54,751 nt of DNA from Rhodobacteraceae bacterium (ex Bugula neritina AB1) (GCA_001730095.1 MDLF01000052.1:1-54751), one strand, 5' to 3'; numbered from the stretch's first letter, positions 29,109 to 39,009 are shown. Program-made: numbers and translations. Notes: generated by a model from the letters alone, not told the origin.

Positions 29109-29160
29109 ACCACATTCCCCATAGAAACGAAATCCGCCCGCGCTTTCCTCCTTGTCAGAT

Positions 29161-30951
29161 TTATCGCCGCTGCAGCTCACGCTGACAGCAGCCACAAACC
29201 TTGGACATCTCCACCATCTTGTCCCGCATCACAAACTTCTGAGGTTTTCCAGTAATCGTCATTGGAAGTTCTTCAACAATGCGGATGTGGCGCGGTACTT
29301 TGAAGTGCGCAATCTGCCCTTTCAGCGCATTGCGAAGTTCGTCTTCGGTCAGGTCCACGCCGGGTTTGGCGATTGCCCAGGCACAGACTTCCTCACCGAA
29401 TTTCTCATCAGGAATGCCGAAGACCTGAACATCACTGACCTTTGGATGTCGCATAAGGTATTCCTCGATCTCGCGGGGATAGATGTTTTCGCCACCGCGG
29501 ATGATCATGTCCTTCACGCGGCCGACGATGGAGCAGAAACCTGTCTCGTCGAATACGGCAAGATCGCCGGTGTGAATCCAACCGTCCATGATGCTTTCAA
29601 CGGTTTTTTGGGTGTCATCCCAATATCCCTTCATAACCGAATAGCCACGGGTACACAGTTCCCCTTGCGTACCGACAGGGGCAATCCGCCCGTCCTGATC
29701 GATGATCTTGACCTCAAGATGGGGATGAACACGCCCCACCGTTTCACAGCGTTTGTCAGTGGGATCGTCAACGAAACTCTGGAAAGATACAGGCGAGGTT
29801 TCGGTCATCCCATAGCAGATCGTGACTTCTTTCATGTTCATGTTCATGTCCGTGTTCACGCGCTGCATGACCTCAACCGGGCAAGGGGCCCCGGCCATGA
29901 TGCCGGTGCGCATGTTGGATAGATCACGCGGATTACCTTCAAGATTTTCGAGCATCGCGACAAACATTGTTGGGACGCCGTAAAGGGCCGTACATCGCTC
30001 TTTCGACAGCGCATCTAATGTCTGCGCCGCATCAAAACCTTCGCCGGGGAAGATCATAGTCGCCCCTTTGCTGACCGCCCCGAGAACGCCCATCACCATG
30101 CCAAAACAGTGATAGAGTGGTACGGGGATAGCGAGCCGGTCCGTCTCGGACAGGCCCATGCGATCGGTCACATAGCGCGCATTGTTGACGATGTTGTAAT
30201 GCGAAAGCGTGGCCCCTTTGGGCATCCCGGTCGTACCGGAAGTGAACTGAATGTTGATCGCATCATCGGGACCAAGTGTCTTGTCAACCTCCGGCAACCG
30301 AAGTTGCTGGGCCGGGCCGCCAAGTTGCTGAAGCATGTCGAACGAATACGCGCCGGGGCCAGGCTGATCATCCATGACAATGACGCTGCGCAACTGCGGC
30401 AGTTTTGCAGCACGCAGTTGCCCCGGTTCGCAATCCTCAAGCTCGGGGGCCAGAGTGCGGATCATGCCTGAATAGTCGGAAGATTTGAATGACTTGGCCG
30501 CAATCAGGGCCTTGCAACCGACCTTGTTCAAGGCGTATTCCAGCTCACCCAAGCGGTAGGCGGGGTTAATGTTCACCAGAACAAGTCCGACACGGGCGGT
30601 GGCAAACTGGGTGAGCACCCATTCGAACCGGTTTGGCGACCAGATGCCGACCCTATCCCCCTTGCCCAGACCGAGCGCCAATAGCCCGGAGGCCAGTTCA
30701 TCAACGGCACGGTCCAGATCGTAATAGGTCATCCGGATACCCTGTTCAGGAAACACGGCGGCTTCTCTGGGGCCAAATCGCGAAACGGCATTCCGCAAAA
30801 GCTGGGGAATGGTGATATAGGCCAGTGGCGGGGTTGTGGGGCCCCGAACATAGGACATACCTTCTCGAGGCGCTGTGACATCAACGGTGGTCTCAACTCG
30901 CGCATCCCGATCAGGAATACGCACCGCCAGACGTTCGCTCAGGATTGACAT
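29161..30951 (-). CDS. AMP-dependent acyl-CoA synthetase (fatty-acid/carboxylate-CoA ligase)
   Basis: A 596-aa ANL-superfamily ligase: P-loop-like INIQFTSGTTGMPKGATLSH, ICYGMTETSPVSF, IHTGDLAVFDETGF, VGRVKDMIIRGGENIYPREI and the C-terminal lysine in TITGKPQKFVMRDK. It activates a carboxylic acid with ATP and CoA. Last gene of the minus-strand amide operon, 12 bp after the ATPase-amidase gene, so the acid released by the amidase is the likely substrate. The last residues (KVCGCCQRELQRR) are unlike usual family ends and run up to the IS91 unit, which may have replaced the original terminus. Confidence 0.9.
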   Translation of the reverse strand: MSILSERLAVRIPDRDARVETTVDVTAPREGMSYVRGPTTPPLAYITIPQLLRNAVSRFGPREAAVFPEQGIRMTYYDLDRAVDELASGLLALGLGKGDRVGIWSPNRFEWVLTQFATARVGLVLVNINPAYRLGELEYALNKVGCKALIAAKSFKSSDYSGMIRTLAPELEDCEPGQLRAAKLPQLRSVIVMDDQPGPGAYSFDMLQQLGGPAQQLRLPEVDKTLGPDDAINIQFTSGTTGMPKGATLSHYNIVNNARYVTDRMGLSETDRLAIPVPLYHCFGMVMGVLGAVSKGATMIFPGEGFDAAQTLDALSKERCTALYGVPTMFVAMLENLEGNPRDLSNMRTGIMAGAPCPVEVMQRVNTDMNMNMKEVTICYGMTETSPVSFQSFVDDPTDKRCETVGRVHPHLEVKIIDQDGRIAPVGTQGELCTRGYSVMKGYWDDTQKTVESIMDGWIHTGDLAVFDETGFCSIVGRVKDMIIRGGENIYPREIEEYLMRHPKVSDVQVFGIPDEKFGEEVCAWAIAKPGVDLTEDELRNALKGQIAHFKVPRHIRIVEELPMTITGKPQKFVMRDKMVEMSKVCGCCQRELQRR

Positions 30952-30963
30952 ATTGTTCCTCCC

Positions 30964-33321
30964 TTACATGTTGCGCCAGTCACCCGATTGCTCAAACGCA
31001 TCGGCGGCCTGATAGATCTTCATTTCCCCGAAATGCGGCCCGACCAGCATCATGCCAATGGGCAGGCCTTCGCTCAGGCCGCAGGGAATGCTCATGGCAG
31101 GCAATCCACCGTTAAAGGGCGCAGTATTTGGGACCATTTCAAAAGCCCGTTGCACATAAAGGCTCAGTGAGCAGTCCGCAGGTGGATGTGGCTGCGACTT
31201 GATCGGCAGCGTCGGCATCAACAGCAAATCATATTGCTTGAGTGCCGCCATATAGCGTTCATTGCAAAGCCGCATGATGTTCTGACCCTTGCCGTAGAAC
31301 CTGCCACGGTATTGCCGCTGGAAGTGCTCGCCCACAAACATGCAGGCCTTGAGCGAATGGCTCAGTTCATCCGCGCGGCCCTGCCATTGCGCCATGTGGT
31401 CGGTCATCGACGGCAGGAACAGGCCCCGGTAATTGGTGCCGGTCGAATTGCCCCACATCATACCGTCCTGAAGCCCTTCAAGCGTGATCGCGGTCCACGC
31501 GTCCATGGCGGTATAGTGTTCGGGGATGGAAACCTCTTCCACCCGGGCGCCCAGTTCGCGAAAACGGTCTGCCGCTTGCATGACCTTTGCGTCGACGTCG
31601 GGTTCAGAATTCTCGTGACTGAACCCTTCCTTCAGAATGCCGATCCGCATCCCCTGCGCCCCGCGTCCCAATGCCTCGGTATAGCTATAGACCGTGGGCT
31701 TGTACTGACGCGGATCAAGCCCGTCTTCGCCTGCCAGCACTTCCAGAAGCAGTGCATTGTCAGCGACTGTGCTGGTTACCGGTCCAAGATGGTCAATGGT
31801 TTGCTCAATCGGCATCGCGCCGGTGTAAGGCACAAGCCCGTGAGTTGGCTTCATCCCATAGACGCCGCAATTCGACGATGGAATGCGGATCGATCCGCCC
31901 TGATCCCCGGCGATGGCCATGTCGACCTCGCCCGCGGCCACCAGTGCGGCAGATCCACCGGAAGACCCGCCCGCCATATATCCGCGTTTCCATGGGTTGT
32001 GGATCGGCCCCTTGGCATTGGTATGCGAGCCGCCCGACAGGCAGAAGTTTTCGCAATGAGCCTTGCCTGTGATGACAGCGCCTTCATCCAGCATACGGGT
32101 CACAATGGTGGCGTCAATTTCGGGCGTATAACCCTCCATTATGGAAGAGCCATTCATCATCGGCACGCCAGCAAGGCAGATTGTATCCTTCAGCGCGATA
32201 CGTTTGCCGCGCAGCTTGCCATCCGGCGCACCGCGCACTTCGGTCTTAACATACCATGCGTTGAGCGAATTCTCGGTCGGTTTCGGGAAATGGCCGGGGC
32301 TACGGGGATAGCGGACCTCGGGCAGATAATCGGGCATCGCATCCAGACGGTCATAGGCCTGCATGTAGGGCTCGATGATCTCGCGGTACTCTTCCAGGTC
32401 CGCGTCCGACAGGCTCATCCCGAACCGGCTGGCCATGTCACGCATCTGCGAAAGGGTTGGTCGTTTTATGGTCATGTTCGTCACCACGCTTGCGGCAGCC
32501 GGTTGGGTCCGGGTTACTGCCTGAGATTTGGGTTGTGTCGCGGATACCGGCTGGGCCACAGGGAGCCCGCTGGCCTGACCACGGGTTGATCGGGCCGCCC
32601 CGAAGCCAAGGAATTGATTGACCTTAGCTTGATCGGACAAATCAGCTTTGCTGAGTTCCCCGGTAATGCGGCCACGTTCAAGGACGAGAACCCGGTCAGA
32701 AAGGTCTGAGATGAAGTCGAAATTCTGTTCGACCAGCAGTATGGAAAGCCCCCGGCTTTGGCGCAGGGCCAGCAGCGTTTCGCCCATCTCCTCAATGATC
32801 GAGGGTTGGATTCCTTCGGTCGGTTCATCCAACAGAAGGAAATCCGGATCGCCCATCAGGCACCGCGCTAGGGCCAGCAATTGTTGTTCACCGCCCGAGA
32901 GCGCCCCACCATCACGATCAAGCAGCGGGCGCAGGCGCGGAAAATCGGCCAGCACGGATTCCATAACATCACTTTCTGACGCGCCGACATATTCATGCCA
33001 GGCAAACCTCAGATTGTCGCGAACGCTCAGCTGCGGGAAGATGCCCCGCCCCTGAGGTACATAGCCCAGCCCCAAACCAGCACGCTCAAAGGGCGACATG
33101 CCCGTAATGTCGGTGGAATGAAACCGGATCGTCCCGGACCCCGCAGGCAGAAACCCCATGAGCGTTTTCAGCAAGGTGGTTTTACCCATGCCATTATGGC
33201 CAAGAATGCCAACGACCTCGTTTTCGGCAACTGCGAATTCGATCCCGTGCAGGATCGGCACCTTTCCATACCCGCCCGACACGCCCTTGATTTCGAGGAT
33301 ATTTGTCACGTCGTCACTCAT
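30964..33321 (-). CDS. Fusion of a branched-chain/urea-type ABC ATPase and an amidase-signature enzyme
   Basis: A 785-aa protein. Residues about 8-240 form a LivF/UrtE-type ATPase (Walker A GHNGMGKT, signature LSGGEQQLLALARCL, Walker B FLLLDEPTEGI). A Q/P/A/T-rich linker follows (about 250-280), then an amidase-signature domain from about residue 286 (TIKRPTLSQMRD) to the end. The catalytic triad is visible as K in RIALKDTICLAG, and serines in GGSSGGSAAL and GGSIRIPSS. The amidase hydrolyses an amide to acid and ammonia. In effect the importer carries its own hydrolase. ATG at 33321, 1 bp after the stop of the upstream ATPase gene. Confidence 0.9.
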   Translation of the reverse strand: MSDDVTNILEIKGVSGGYGKVPILHGIEFAVAENEVVGILGHNGMGKTTLLKTLMGFLPAGSGTIRFHSTDITGMSPFERAGLGLGYVPQGRGIFPQLSVRDNLRFAWHEYVGASESDVMESVLADFPRLRPLLDRDGGALSGGEQQLLALARCLMGDPDFLLLDEPTEGIQPSIIEEMGETLLALRQSRGLSILLVEQNFDFISDLSDRVLVLERGRITGELSKADLSDQAKVNQFLGFGAARSTRGQASGLPVAQPVSATQPKSQAVTRTQPAAASVVTNMTIKRPTLSQMRDMASRFGMSLSDADLEEYREIIEPYMQAYDRLDAMPDYLPEVRYPRSPGHFPKPTENSLNAWYVKTEVRGAPDGKLRGKRIALKDTICLAGVPMMNGSSIMEGYTPEIDATIVTRMLDEGAVITGKAHCENFCLSGGSHTNAKGPIHNPWKRGYMAGGSSGGSAALVAAGEVDMAIAGDQGGSIRIPSSNCGVYGMKPTHGLVPYTGAMPIEQTIDHLGPVTSTVADNALLLEVLAGEDGLDPRQYKPTVYSYTEALGRGAQGMRIGILKEGFSHENSEPDVDAKVMQAADRFRELGARVEEVSIPEHYTAMDAWTAITLEGLQDGMMWGNSTGTNYRGLFLPSMTDHMAQWQGRADELSHSLKACMFVGEHFQRQYRGRFYGKGQNIMRLCNERYMAALKQYDLLLMPTLPIKSQPHPPADCSLSLYVQRAFEMVPNTAPFNGGLPAMSIPCGLSEGLPIGMMLVGPHFGEMKIYQAADAFEQSGDWRNM

Positions 33322-33322
33322 C

Positions 33323-34039
33323 TCAGGCCTTCTTTCCAAGATATACGTTCCGCACGGTGGGATCGGACATGACACGGTCAACGTGTTCTTCCATCAATAC
33401 CTTTCCTTGATGGAACACTGTCACCTTCTCGGCAATTGAGCGTATGAACTTCATGTCATGCTCAACGATGATGATCGCAGCTGTCTTGTTCAGCTCATGG
33501 ATGATCTCTGTCATCCGCTCGACATCTTCGGCGCTCATCCCTGCTGCGGGTTCATCAAGTAGCACCAGCCACGGATCACCGACAGCAACCAGCCCAAGCT
33601 CAACGCGTTGTCGCTCGCCATGCGCCAACCGCCCAAGATCGTCCCGGGCAATCGAGCCTAGGGCCAGTCGCTCTATGATTTCCTGTGTCTTCCGGTTCGC
33701 GTCCTGCGGGTTGTGAAACCGCCTCGCCGCAAGCCAAATGTTTTCAAACACGCTGAGGCTGTCCATGACATTTGGGGTTTGCGTTTTGATACCCACGCCC
33801 ATCGAGGCGATCTGATGCGGCATCCAGTGGGTGGTTTCGACCCCGCGCATGTAAACCTCGCCTTCGGACGGTGTTTGTAGCCCAGTCACACATTTGAAGA
33901 AGGTGGACTTTCCGGCTCCGTTCGGGCCGATCAGGCAGCGCAGCTCGCGGGCTTGCAATTTGAAGTCGACGTTGTCGGAGGCAACCACGCCGCCAAAGCG
34001 CATGGTCAGCCCGTGAGTTTCCAGAACCGTTTCAACCAT
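33323..34039 (-). CDS. Branched-chain amino acid/amide-type ABC ATPase (LivG/UrtD-like)
   Basis: A 238-aa ATPase: Walker A GPNGAGKSTFF, LAHGERQRVELGLV in place of the standard LSGGQ signature, Walker B WLVLLDEPAAGMS, and IIIVEHDMKFI. The LAHGE variant signature is usual for UrtD-type subunits. It pairs with the ATPase half of the fusion protein. The start overlaps the upstream permease gene by 8 bp. Confidence 0.92.
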   Translation of the reverse strand: MVETVLETHGLTMRFGGVVASDNVDFKLQARELRCLIGPNGAGKSTFFKCVTGLQTPSEGEVYMRGVETTHWMPHQIASMGVGIKTQTPNVMDSLSVFENIWLAARRFHNPQDANRKTQEIIERLALGSIARDDLGRLAHGERQRVELGLVAVGDPWLVLLDEPAAGMSAEDVERMTEIIHELNKTAAIIIVEHDMKFIRSIAEKVTVFHQGKVLMEEHVDRVMSDPTVRNVYLGKKA

Positions 34040-35069
34040 TGGCGCCCCCCCGGTTTCTCATGCGGCGTTGCTGGTGAATGCGCCCCTGGGGGCGACGGCC
34101 AAAGCTAACCTTCCAAAGACCTGCCAGCGCCGGAACAATGCCTTTTGGCAGAAAGAGAACGAAGAGCACGAGGATCAGGCCGGTTATCAGTGTGTTGTCG
34201 ACCACACTCTGCTGTCCCAAAAGGAACTTCAGATAGGCCAGCCCAGCGGCCCCAAGGATCGGGCCAAAGCGCGTACCCAACCCGCCGACAATGCACCAGA
34301 TGATAATCTCGGCCGATTGGCCGAGCGAAAACAGGCTCGGGGTGACAATCTCGGCCCAGTTCGCAAACAATGCTCCCGCCAAGCCCGCAATGGCTGCCCC
34401 GACAGCGAACAGAACAGTTTTTCTTGCCCGGACGTCATAGCCCATGAGGGACATGCGGACCTCGTTTTCGCGAATGCCAACCGCAACGCGGCCAAAGCTT
34501 GATCTCAACAAAGCCGACACAAGGAAAAGCACCAATGCCAGCAGAACGGCGCAGACATAAAAATAGCTGTCACCCCAGATGTAGTCATCCGGACGACCGG
34601 GAATATTCAATGTCTGAAAGCCGGGGATGCCATTGAACCCGCCGAGCCGGGCGTTGCCGATCACATATTGCGGCCCTGCGGTCGAGTTGATGAATTTGAA
34701 CAGGATCAGTGTCACAACAAGGGTGATGACCCCAAGATAAACATCCGTCAGCCGCCCATAGAACATCATGGCACCCAAAAGTGCCGCGAATGCCGCTGGA
34801 ACGAGAACAGCCAAAAGCATCGGAAACGTGCTTTCACCGATGTTGATCGCGGCAATGGCATAGGTGTAGGCGCCCAGCCCAAAAAAAGCAGCCTGGCCAA
34901 AGCAGAGGATGCCGCCAAATCCCCAGATCAAACCAAGGCTTAGCCCCAGCATTCCGTAGACGATCAAAATGGTGAGCGTGTAGGTGCTGATCAATTGCGG
35001 CATAATCCAGATCAGGATGGCAGTGACGAGCAAAATCGTGATGGCGTCTTTTGACAGGCTCCCGGGCAT
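34032..35069 (-). CDS. Branched-chain/urea-type ABC permease (LivM/UrtC-like)
   Basis: A 345-aa inner-membrane protein with about ten hydrophobic segments and the LivM-type pattern GLSLGLIWGFGGILCFGQAAFFGLGA (as separate GLSLGLIWG and FGQAAFFGLGAY), VGIRENEVRMSLMGYDV and AGALFANWAEIVTP. It is the second half of the translocation pore with the gene upstream. It abuts that gene directly. Confidence 0.92.
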   Translation of the reverse strand: MPGSLSKDAITILLVTAILIWIMPQLISTYTLTILIVYGMLGLSLGLIWGFGGILCFGQAAFFGLGAYTYAIAAINIGESTFPMLLAVLVPAAFAALLGAMMFYGRLTDVYLGVITLVVTLILFKFINSTAGPQYVIGNARLGGFNGIPGFQTLNIPGRPDDYIWGDSYFYVCAVLLALVLFLVSALLRSSFGRVAVGIRENEVRMSLMGYDVRARKTVLFAVGAAIAGLAGALFANWAEIVTPSLFSLGQSAEIIIWCIVGGLGTRFGPILGAAGLAYLKFLLGQQSVVDNTLITGLILVLFVLFLPKGIVPALAGLWKVSFGRRPQGRIHQQRRMRNRGGANG

Positions 35070-35936
35070 TTAAAAATTTCCTTTGAAGAACTTGCCGGTA
35101 ATGCCCTGCGGCAGCAGGCGCAGAAGGACAACTGCGGCGACCAGAAGCGCGACTTCGCCAATCACCGGCGAAATGGCAAAGGTGAAAATCTGGTTCACGA
35201 TGCCGAAGAAACCAGCGCTTGAGAAAAGGCCTGCGATCAGGGACGGTCCACCTGCGATGACGGTAATGAAGGCCTTGGCAATGTAAGCCCCGCCGGATGT
35301 CGGCACGAGGCCAACAAGAGGGGCAAGAACAGCGCCGGCCAAACCAGAAAGCGCAGAGCCGCAAAAGAAGGTCGCCAAATAAATGCGATCGGGACTGTAA
35401 CCCAAGGCTGCCGCCATATCCGAGCGCTGCATCGCACCGCGTGCAATCAACCCGGCGCGCGTGGCCTTCAGGATTGCAAGCATCCCGATCAGCAACAGAA
35501 TGGCGATCACGATGATGAAGAAATTGTAGCCGTTAATCTGATAATTCCCGATGGCAAAGCCGGGGATTGGTGTCGAAATCCCGGTTGTTGTGTTGCCAAA
35601 GATCATGGTGGCAAGCCCGATGAAGAACAGGCTCAGGCCCCATGTCGCCAACATCGTATCGACCAGCCTGCCATACAAATGCCGAATGACCAGACGTTCG
35701 ACCACAAGCCCGATCAGGCCGACGACAATCGGGGCGATGATCAGCATGGCCATGAAAATGTTCACGCCAAGGTTTACGGCCGTGATGGTGGCGTACCCGC
35801 CCATCATCATGAATTCGCCATGGGCAAGGTTGATCACTTTCATCATGCCAAAAATAACCGCGAGTCCGGCACTGATCAGGATCAATGAGGCGACCGCGTA
35901 GAGCATTTCGACAAGAATGACGACGGTTAGGTCCAT
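35070..35936 (-). CDS. Branched-chain/urea-type ABC permease (LivH/UrtB-like)
   Basis: A 288-aa membrane permease: LISAGLAVIFGMMKVINLAHG is the LivH signature region, with GEFMMMGGYAT, RSDMAAALGYSPDRIYLATF and SGLAGAVLAPL further on. I used the ATG at 35936 (MDLTVVILVE); an upstream start at 35963 is possible. It imports the ligand of the binding protein encoded upstream. Confidence 0.92.
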   Translation of the reverse strand: MDLTVVILVEMLYAVASLILISAGLAVIFGMMKVINLAHGEFMMMGGYATITAVNLGVNIFMAMLIIAPIVVGLIGLVVERLVIRHLYGRLVDTMLATWGLSLFFIGLATMIFGNTTTGISTPIPGFAIGNYQINGYNFFIIVIAILLLIGMLAILKATRAGLIARGAMQRSDMAAALGYSPDRIYLATFFCGSALSGLAGAVLAPLVGLVPTSGGAYIAKAFITVIAGGPSLIAGLFSSAGFFGIVNQIFTFAISPVIGEVALLVAAVVLLRLLPQGITGKFFKGNF

Positions 35937-36024
35937 GGGTGTGCGTATCCGTTGGAAAGACAAGTGGCCCGGTCATGGGCGTGAGGGGCGACAATGCCAC
36001 CGCCCCGCCGAAATCTGCGGGAGA

Positions 36025-37245
36025 TCAGAATTCGATTTCGTACTGGGTGTTGTCGTCCGGGTTGGCTGAAAGATCGCACACCGCCTGCGTGTCGATTGGC
36101 TGGCGCTGTGGCAGCGTTTCGATTACCTTCATACCCTGGTTTTCAAATTCCATGATGTGTACATCCAGAACCGCATGGTGCGTTCTCGGATCGACCGTGA
36201 CCTTGCCAGCCGGGCCATCAATCGACAGCCCAGATTCCAGAGCAGAAATCAATGCATCGCGATCCACCGACTCTGCCTGACGTACGGCTTCGGCCCAGGT
36301 CATCACTCCCTGATAGTTCGATACGGCGATCTCGTGAATCAGGTCGCTGTCGCCATAGGCGGCGGCCCAGCGATCCTTGAAGACGTTGTTCGCAGGTGTG
36401 TCAAGCTCCTGACTGTAGTTGTAGGCAACCATGATCCCGTTACCTTCCTCGGGCGTCAGAACTTTGTGCTCGTTGCCCACACCCAAAGTGGTCGAAGCCA
36501 GAGGAATGCGGCCTTTCATGCCAGCGGCGGCCCATTGACGGAAGAACGACAGATGCGCGCCGCCTACCAGCGGAGCAATCACCAGATCGGGACCAACGGA
36601 CTGGATTTTTGCGATCGTGGACCCGAAGTCGCTGACGTCCAGCGGGAAGAAATCGACGCCCACGGTCTCGCCACCATTGTCGGCCACAAACTTCTGAATC
36701 CAGCGTGCGGTGATCTGACCATAGTTATAGTCGGCAGCGAGGATGTAGACTTTCTTGCCTGACTTACCCATGGCGTATGGAACCAGCGCCTCAACCTGCT
36801 GCGCCGGCGTTACCCCGTTGATAAAGATGTTCCGGTCACAAACCCCACCTTCGTAAAGAACATTGTAGAAGTACGGCGTCTTGGTCTTGCGCATCGTCTG
36901 ACGGATCGCTTCACGCGAGGCCGACAGAATGCCACCATGCACAACATCCACCTTGTCCTGACGTGTCAGTTGCTGACCGTATTGCGAATAAAGCGCCATG
37001 TCGGACTGGGTGTCATAGGCTACGACTTCGACCTGTTTGCCCAGCAGACCACCTGCGGCATTGATTTCGTCTACGGCCAGACGCGCGGCCATGTCCATCG
37101 GCTTGCCATAAGCGTCAAAAATGCCGGATGTATCCAGAATCGAACCCAGCTTGATCGTGTCTGCGGCCATCACGATGCGAGGCAACATCGAAGCCCCTGC
37201 AAAGGCTGCGCTGCTGGCCAGGAAGTTTCGGCGGTTCAGTGACAT
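36025..37245 (-). CDS. UrtA/FmdD-like periplasmic amide- or urea-binding protein
   Basis: A 406-aa binding protein with a twin-arginine-like signal (MSLNRRNFLASSAAFAGASM) and a type I periplasmic-binding fold: IKLGSILDTSGIFDAYGKPM, VVAYDTQSDMALYSQY, YFYNVLYEGGVCDRNIFING and KKVYILAADYNYGQ. It resembles the urea/short-chain-amide group (UrtA, FmdD, AmiC) more than leucine-binding proteins, matching the amidase in the operon. The start at 37245 is fixed by the signal peptide. Confidence 0.9.
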   Translation of the reverse strand: MSLNRRNFLASSAAFAGASMLPRIVMAADTIKLGSILDTSGIFDAYGKPMDMAARLAVDEINAAGGLLGKQVEVVAYDTQSDMALYSQYGQQLTRQDKVDVVHGGILSASREAIRQTMRKTKTPYFYNVLYEGGVCDRNIFINGVTPAQQVEALVPYAMGKSGKKVYILAADYNYGQITARWIQKFVADNGGETVGVDFFPLDVSDFGSTIAKIQSVGPDLVIAPLVGGAHLSFFRQWAAAGMKGRIPLASTTLGVGNEHKVLTPEEGNGIMVAYNYSQELDTPANNVFKDRWAAAYGDSDLIHEIAVSNYQGVMTWAEAVRQAESVDRDALISALESGLSIDGPAGKVTVDPRTHHAVLDVHIMEFENQGMKVIETLPQRQPIDTQAVCDLSANPDDNTQYEIEF

Positions 37246-37295
37246 TTCAGTTTCCTCCCTAATGTCGATCCTGTTGGATGGACGGTGTTTTCCCG

Positions 37296-38912
37296 TCACT
37301 TCTCGTTCTTTGGTTTGTCTTTGATACGATTGGCGTAATCAGCGGTCCGGCCGGCCAAATTGGCATCGAAATCAAGGCCGATCTCTTCGCCCATCTGTTT
37401 CATCGCGGGCAGGCGTACGGCCATCCCAAGAATTTGATTCATCGCCGCGCCAAATGCGCCATCCACGCCTTCTCCCGCGCCAGAGCCATTGCTGCCGCCC
37501 GCGCCAGAGATCTGGTTGATCTTGATCGAGTCGATCTTTTCGACCGGTTTCATCATCTGCGTCATGATTTCCGGCAAGCGGTCCAGTTTACGCTCTTCCA
37601 GACGCATCCGGATAACCGCTTCATCAAGCGTGTTCTCGGCCTGATTCAGTGCAATGCGTCCTGCGGCCTCGGCCTCCATGCGGGCACGTTCCGCTTCGCT
37701 GGCCTTGGTTTTTGCGACGGCATCAGCCTTGGCCTTCTCAAGCAGGGTTTCGACGTCGCTCTTGACCTTTGCGCTTTCGAGCGCGAGGTCTTTTTCCTGC
37801 TTCAGACGGGCGATTTCCCCTTCACGCTCTGCGACGGCACGTTCTTTCTGCGCCTGAACGCTTTCCACGGCCAGGATTACCTTGGCTCGGGCCTCTTCCT
37901 CTTCTGCCCGCGCTTCGGCTTCGGCTGCGCGTTTGCGGGCGATCAGAATATCGTTTTCGATCTTTTCTTCTTCGAGGGTGCGAATGGCCGCCATCTCGGC
38001 CTTGCGTAGCGCTTCGTCGCTTGCCACCTGTGTCGCCTTAACCCGCTTTTCGTTCTCGATCCGGGTCGTTTCGCTGGCAAGTTTCGCTTCGTCCCGCGCG
38101 CGTTCTTCCCGCGACTTGGCATCTGCTTCCAGCTTGGCCAATTGCTCCTGCTGTGCGATCTCGGCTTCACGTTCTGCACGTTGCAATTCAAGCTGCCGCT
38201 GATGCTGGGCCAGATGGCTTTCACGAACAGCAACCTCGGCCTCGGTTTCGATGCGAATGCGTTCTTTGCGTTGATCGGCGACCAATTCCGCCAATTGGCG
38301 CATTCCTTGCGCATTGAAGGCGTTGTTCTCATTCCATTGGCTCAGGTCGCTCTGATCAACGGCGATCAAGGAAGCTGAAACCAGCGTCAGACCCAGTTTC
38401 GCGGCCTGAGTTTCGATGGCCTCTGCCACGTCCGTGGAAAACCCTGAGCGATCCAGATGAATGTCTTCCAACGTTCGCGCCGCAGCCGCGCGTTGAATGG
38501 CGTCCACAAGCGAACCTGCAAGGACATCCTTGACGGTATCTCCGCCACGCGCGATCCGTGATCCCAAAGCTTGCGCAGCCGTTGAAATGCCTTCGTCAGT
38601 TGGTGCAACACGAAGTTCGAATTCAAACTGCACATCTGCACGCATCTTGTCGCGCGTCAGAACGGCGTCCCGTCCCATCCGGTTGATCCCAAACGCCAGC
38701 GCCCCCATCGACACTTTCTGAACCTGATGCAAAATAGGAAGAGACAGACAGCCGCCATCGGTGACAACACGGCGCCCGCCGAACCCGGTTCTGACCAACG
38801 CGGTGTCCAAAGTTGCTTTCGCGTAGTATCTTTGCAGAAACCATATCGCGATCAGCGCGACGGCAGCCAGCAGAACCAGCGTGATGACCCAAGCCAAGGC
38901 AATTCTCCCCAT
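37296..38912 (-). CDS. Flotillin-like SPFH/band-7 protein
   Basis: A 538-aa membrane-anchored protein: one N-terminal transmembrane helix (ALAWVITLVLLAAVALIAIW), SPFH/band-7 domain (about 40-210; ALVRTGFGGRRVVTDGG), and a long charged coiled coil (about 210-440) rich in E, A, K and R. The C-terminus carries GAGGSNGSGAGEG. Flotillins organise membrane microdomains. First gene of the amide-uptake operon, 50 bp before the binding protein, so it may scaffold the importer; that role is inference. Confidence 0.88.
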   Translation of the reverse strand: MGRIALAWVITLVLLAAVALIAIWFLQRYYAKATLDTALVRTGFGGRRVVTDGGCLSLPILHQVQKVSMGALAFGINRMGRDAVLTRDKMRADVQFEFELRVAPTDEGISTAAQALGSRIARGGDTVKDVLAGSLVDAIQRAAAARTLEDIHLDRSGFSTDVAEAIETQAAKLGLTLVSASLIAVDQSDLSQWNENNAFNAQGMRQLAELVADQRKERIRIETEAEVAVRESHLAQHQRQLELQRAEREAEIAQQEQLAKLEADAKSREERARDEAKLASETTRIENEKRVKATQVASDEALRKAEMAAIRTLEEEKIENDILIARKRAAEAEARAEEEEARAKVILAVESVQAQKERAVAEREGEIARLKQEKDLALESAKVKSDVETLLEKAKADAVAKTKASEAERARMEAEAAGRIALNQAENTLDEAVIRMRLEERKLDRLPEIMTQMMKPVEKIDSIKINQISGAGGSNGSGAGEGVDGAFGAAMNQILGMAVRLPAMKQMGEEIGLDFDANLAGRTADYANRIKDKPKNEK

Positions 38913-38974
38913 TTGATCAATCGCCGGACCTGCGGCCCGCGACTTATTCGTTCGTCAAAGCGTGGGAGAATTTA

Positions 38975-39009
38975 ATTTCCATTTCAAGTATTTTATTTGA
39001 AATGGAAAT
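38975..39009. promoter_or_regulatory. 13-bp inverted repeat in front of the flotillin/amide operon
   Basis: ATTTCCATTTCAA (38975-38987) and TTGAAATGGAAAT (38997-39009) are perfect inverted arms with a 9-bp AT-rich spacer. The site lies 62 bp or more upstream of the flotillin start, in the 119-bp gap behind the AmiC-like gene. It fits an operator better than a terminator, since no T-run follows in GC-rich context. Confidence 0.65.

Noticed and set aside
31186-32589. Long plus-strand open frame (467 codons) opposite the ATPase-amidase fusion
   Set aside because: Antisense shadow of a gene with full catalytic motifs; composition is typical of a reverse frame.
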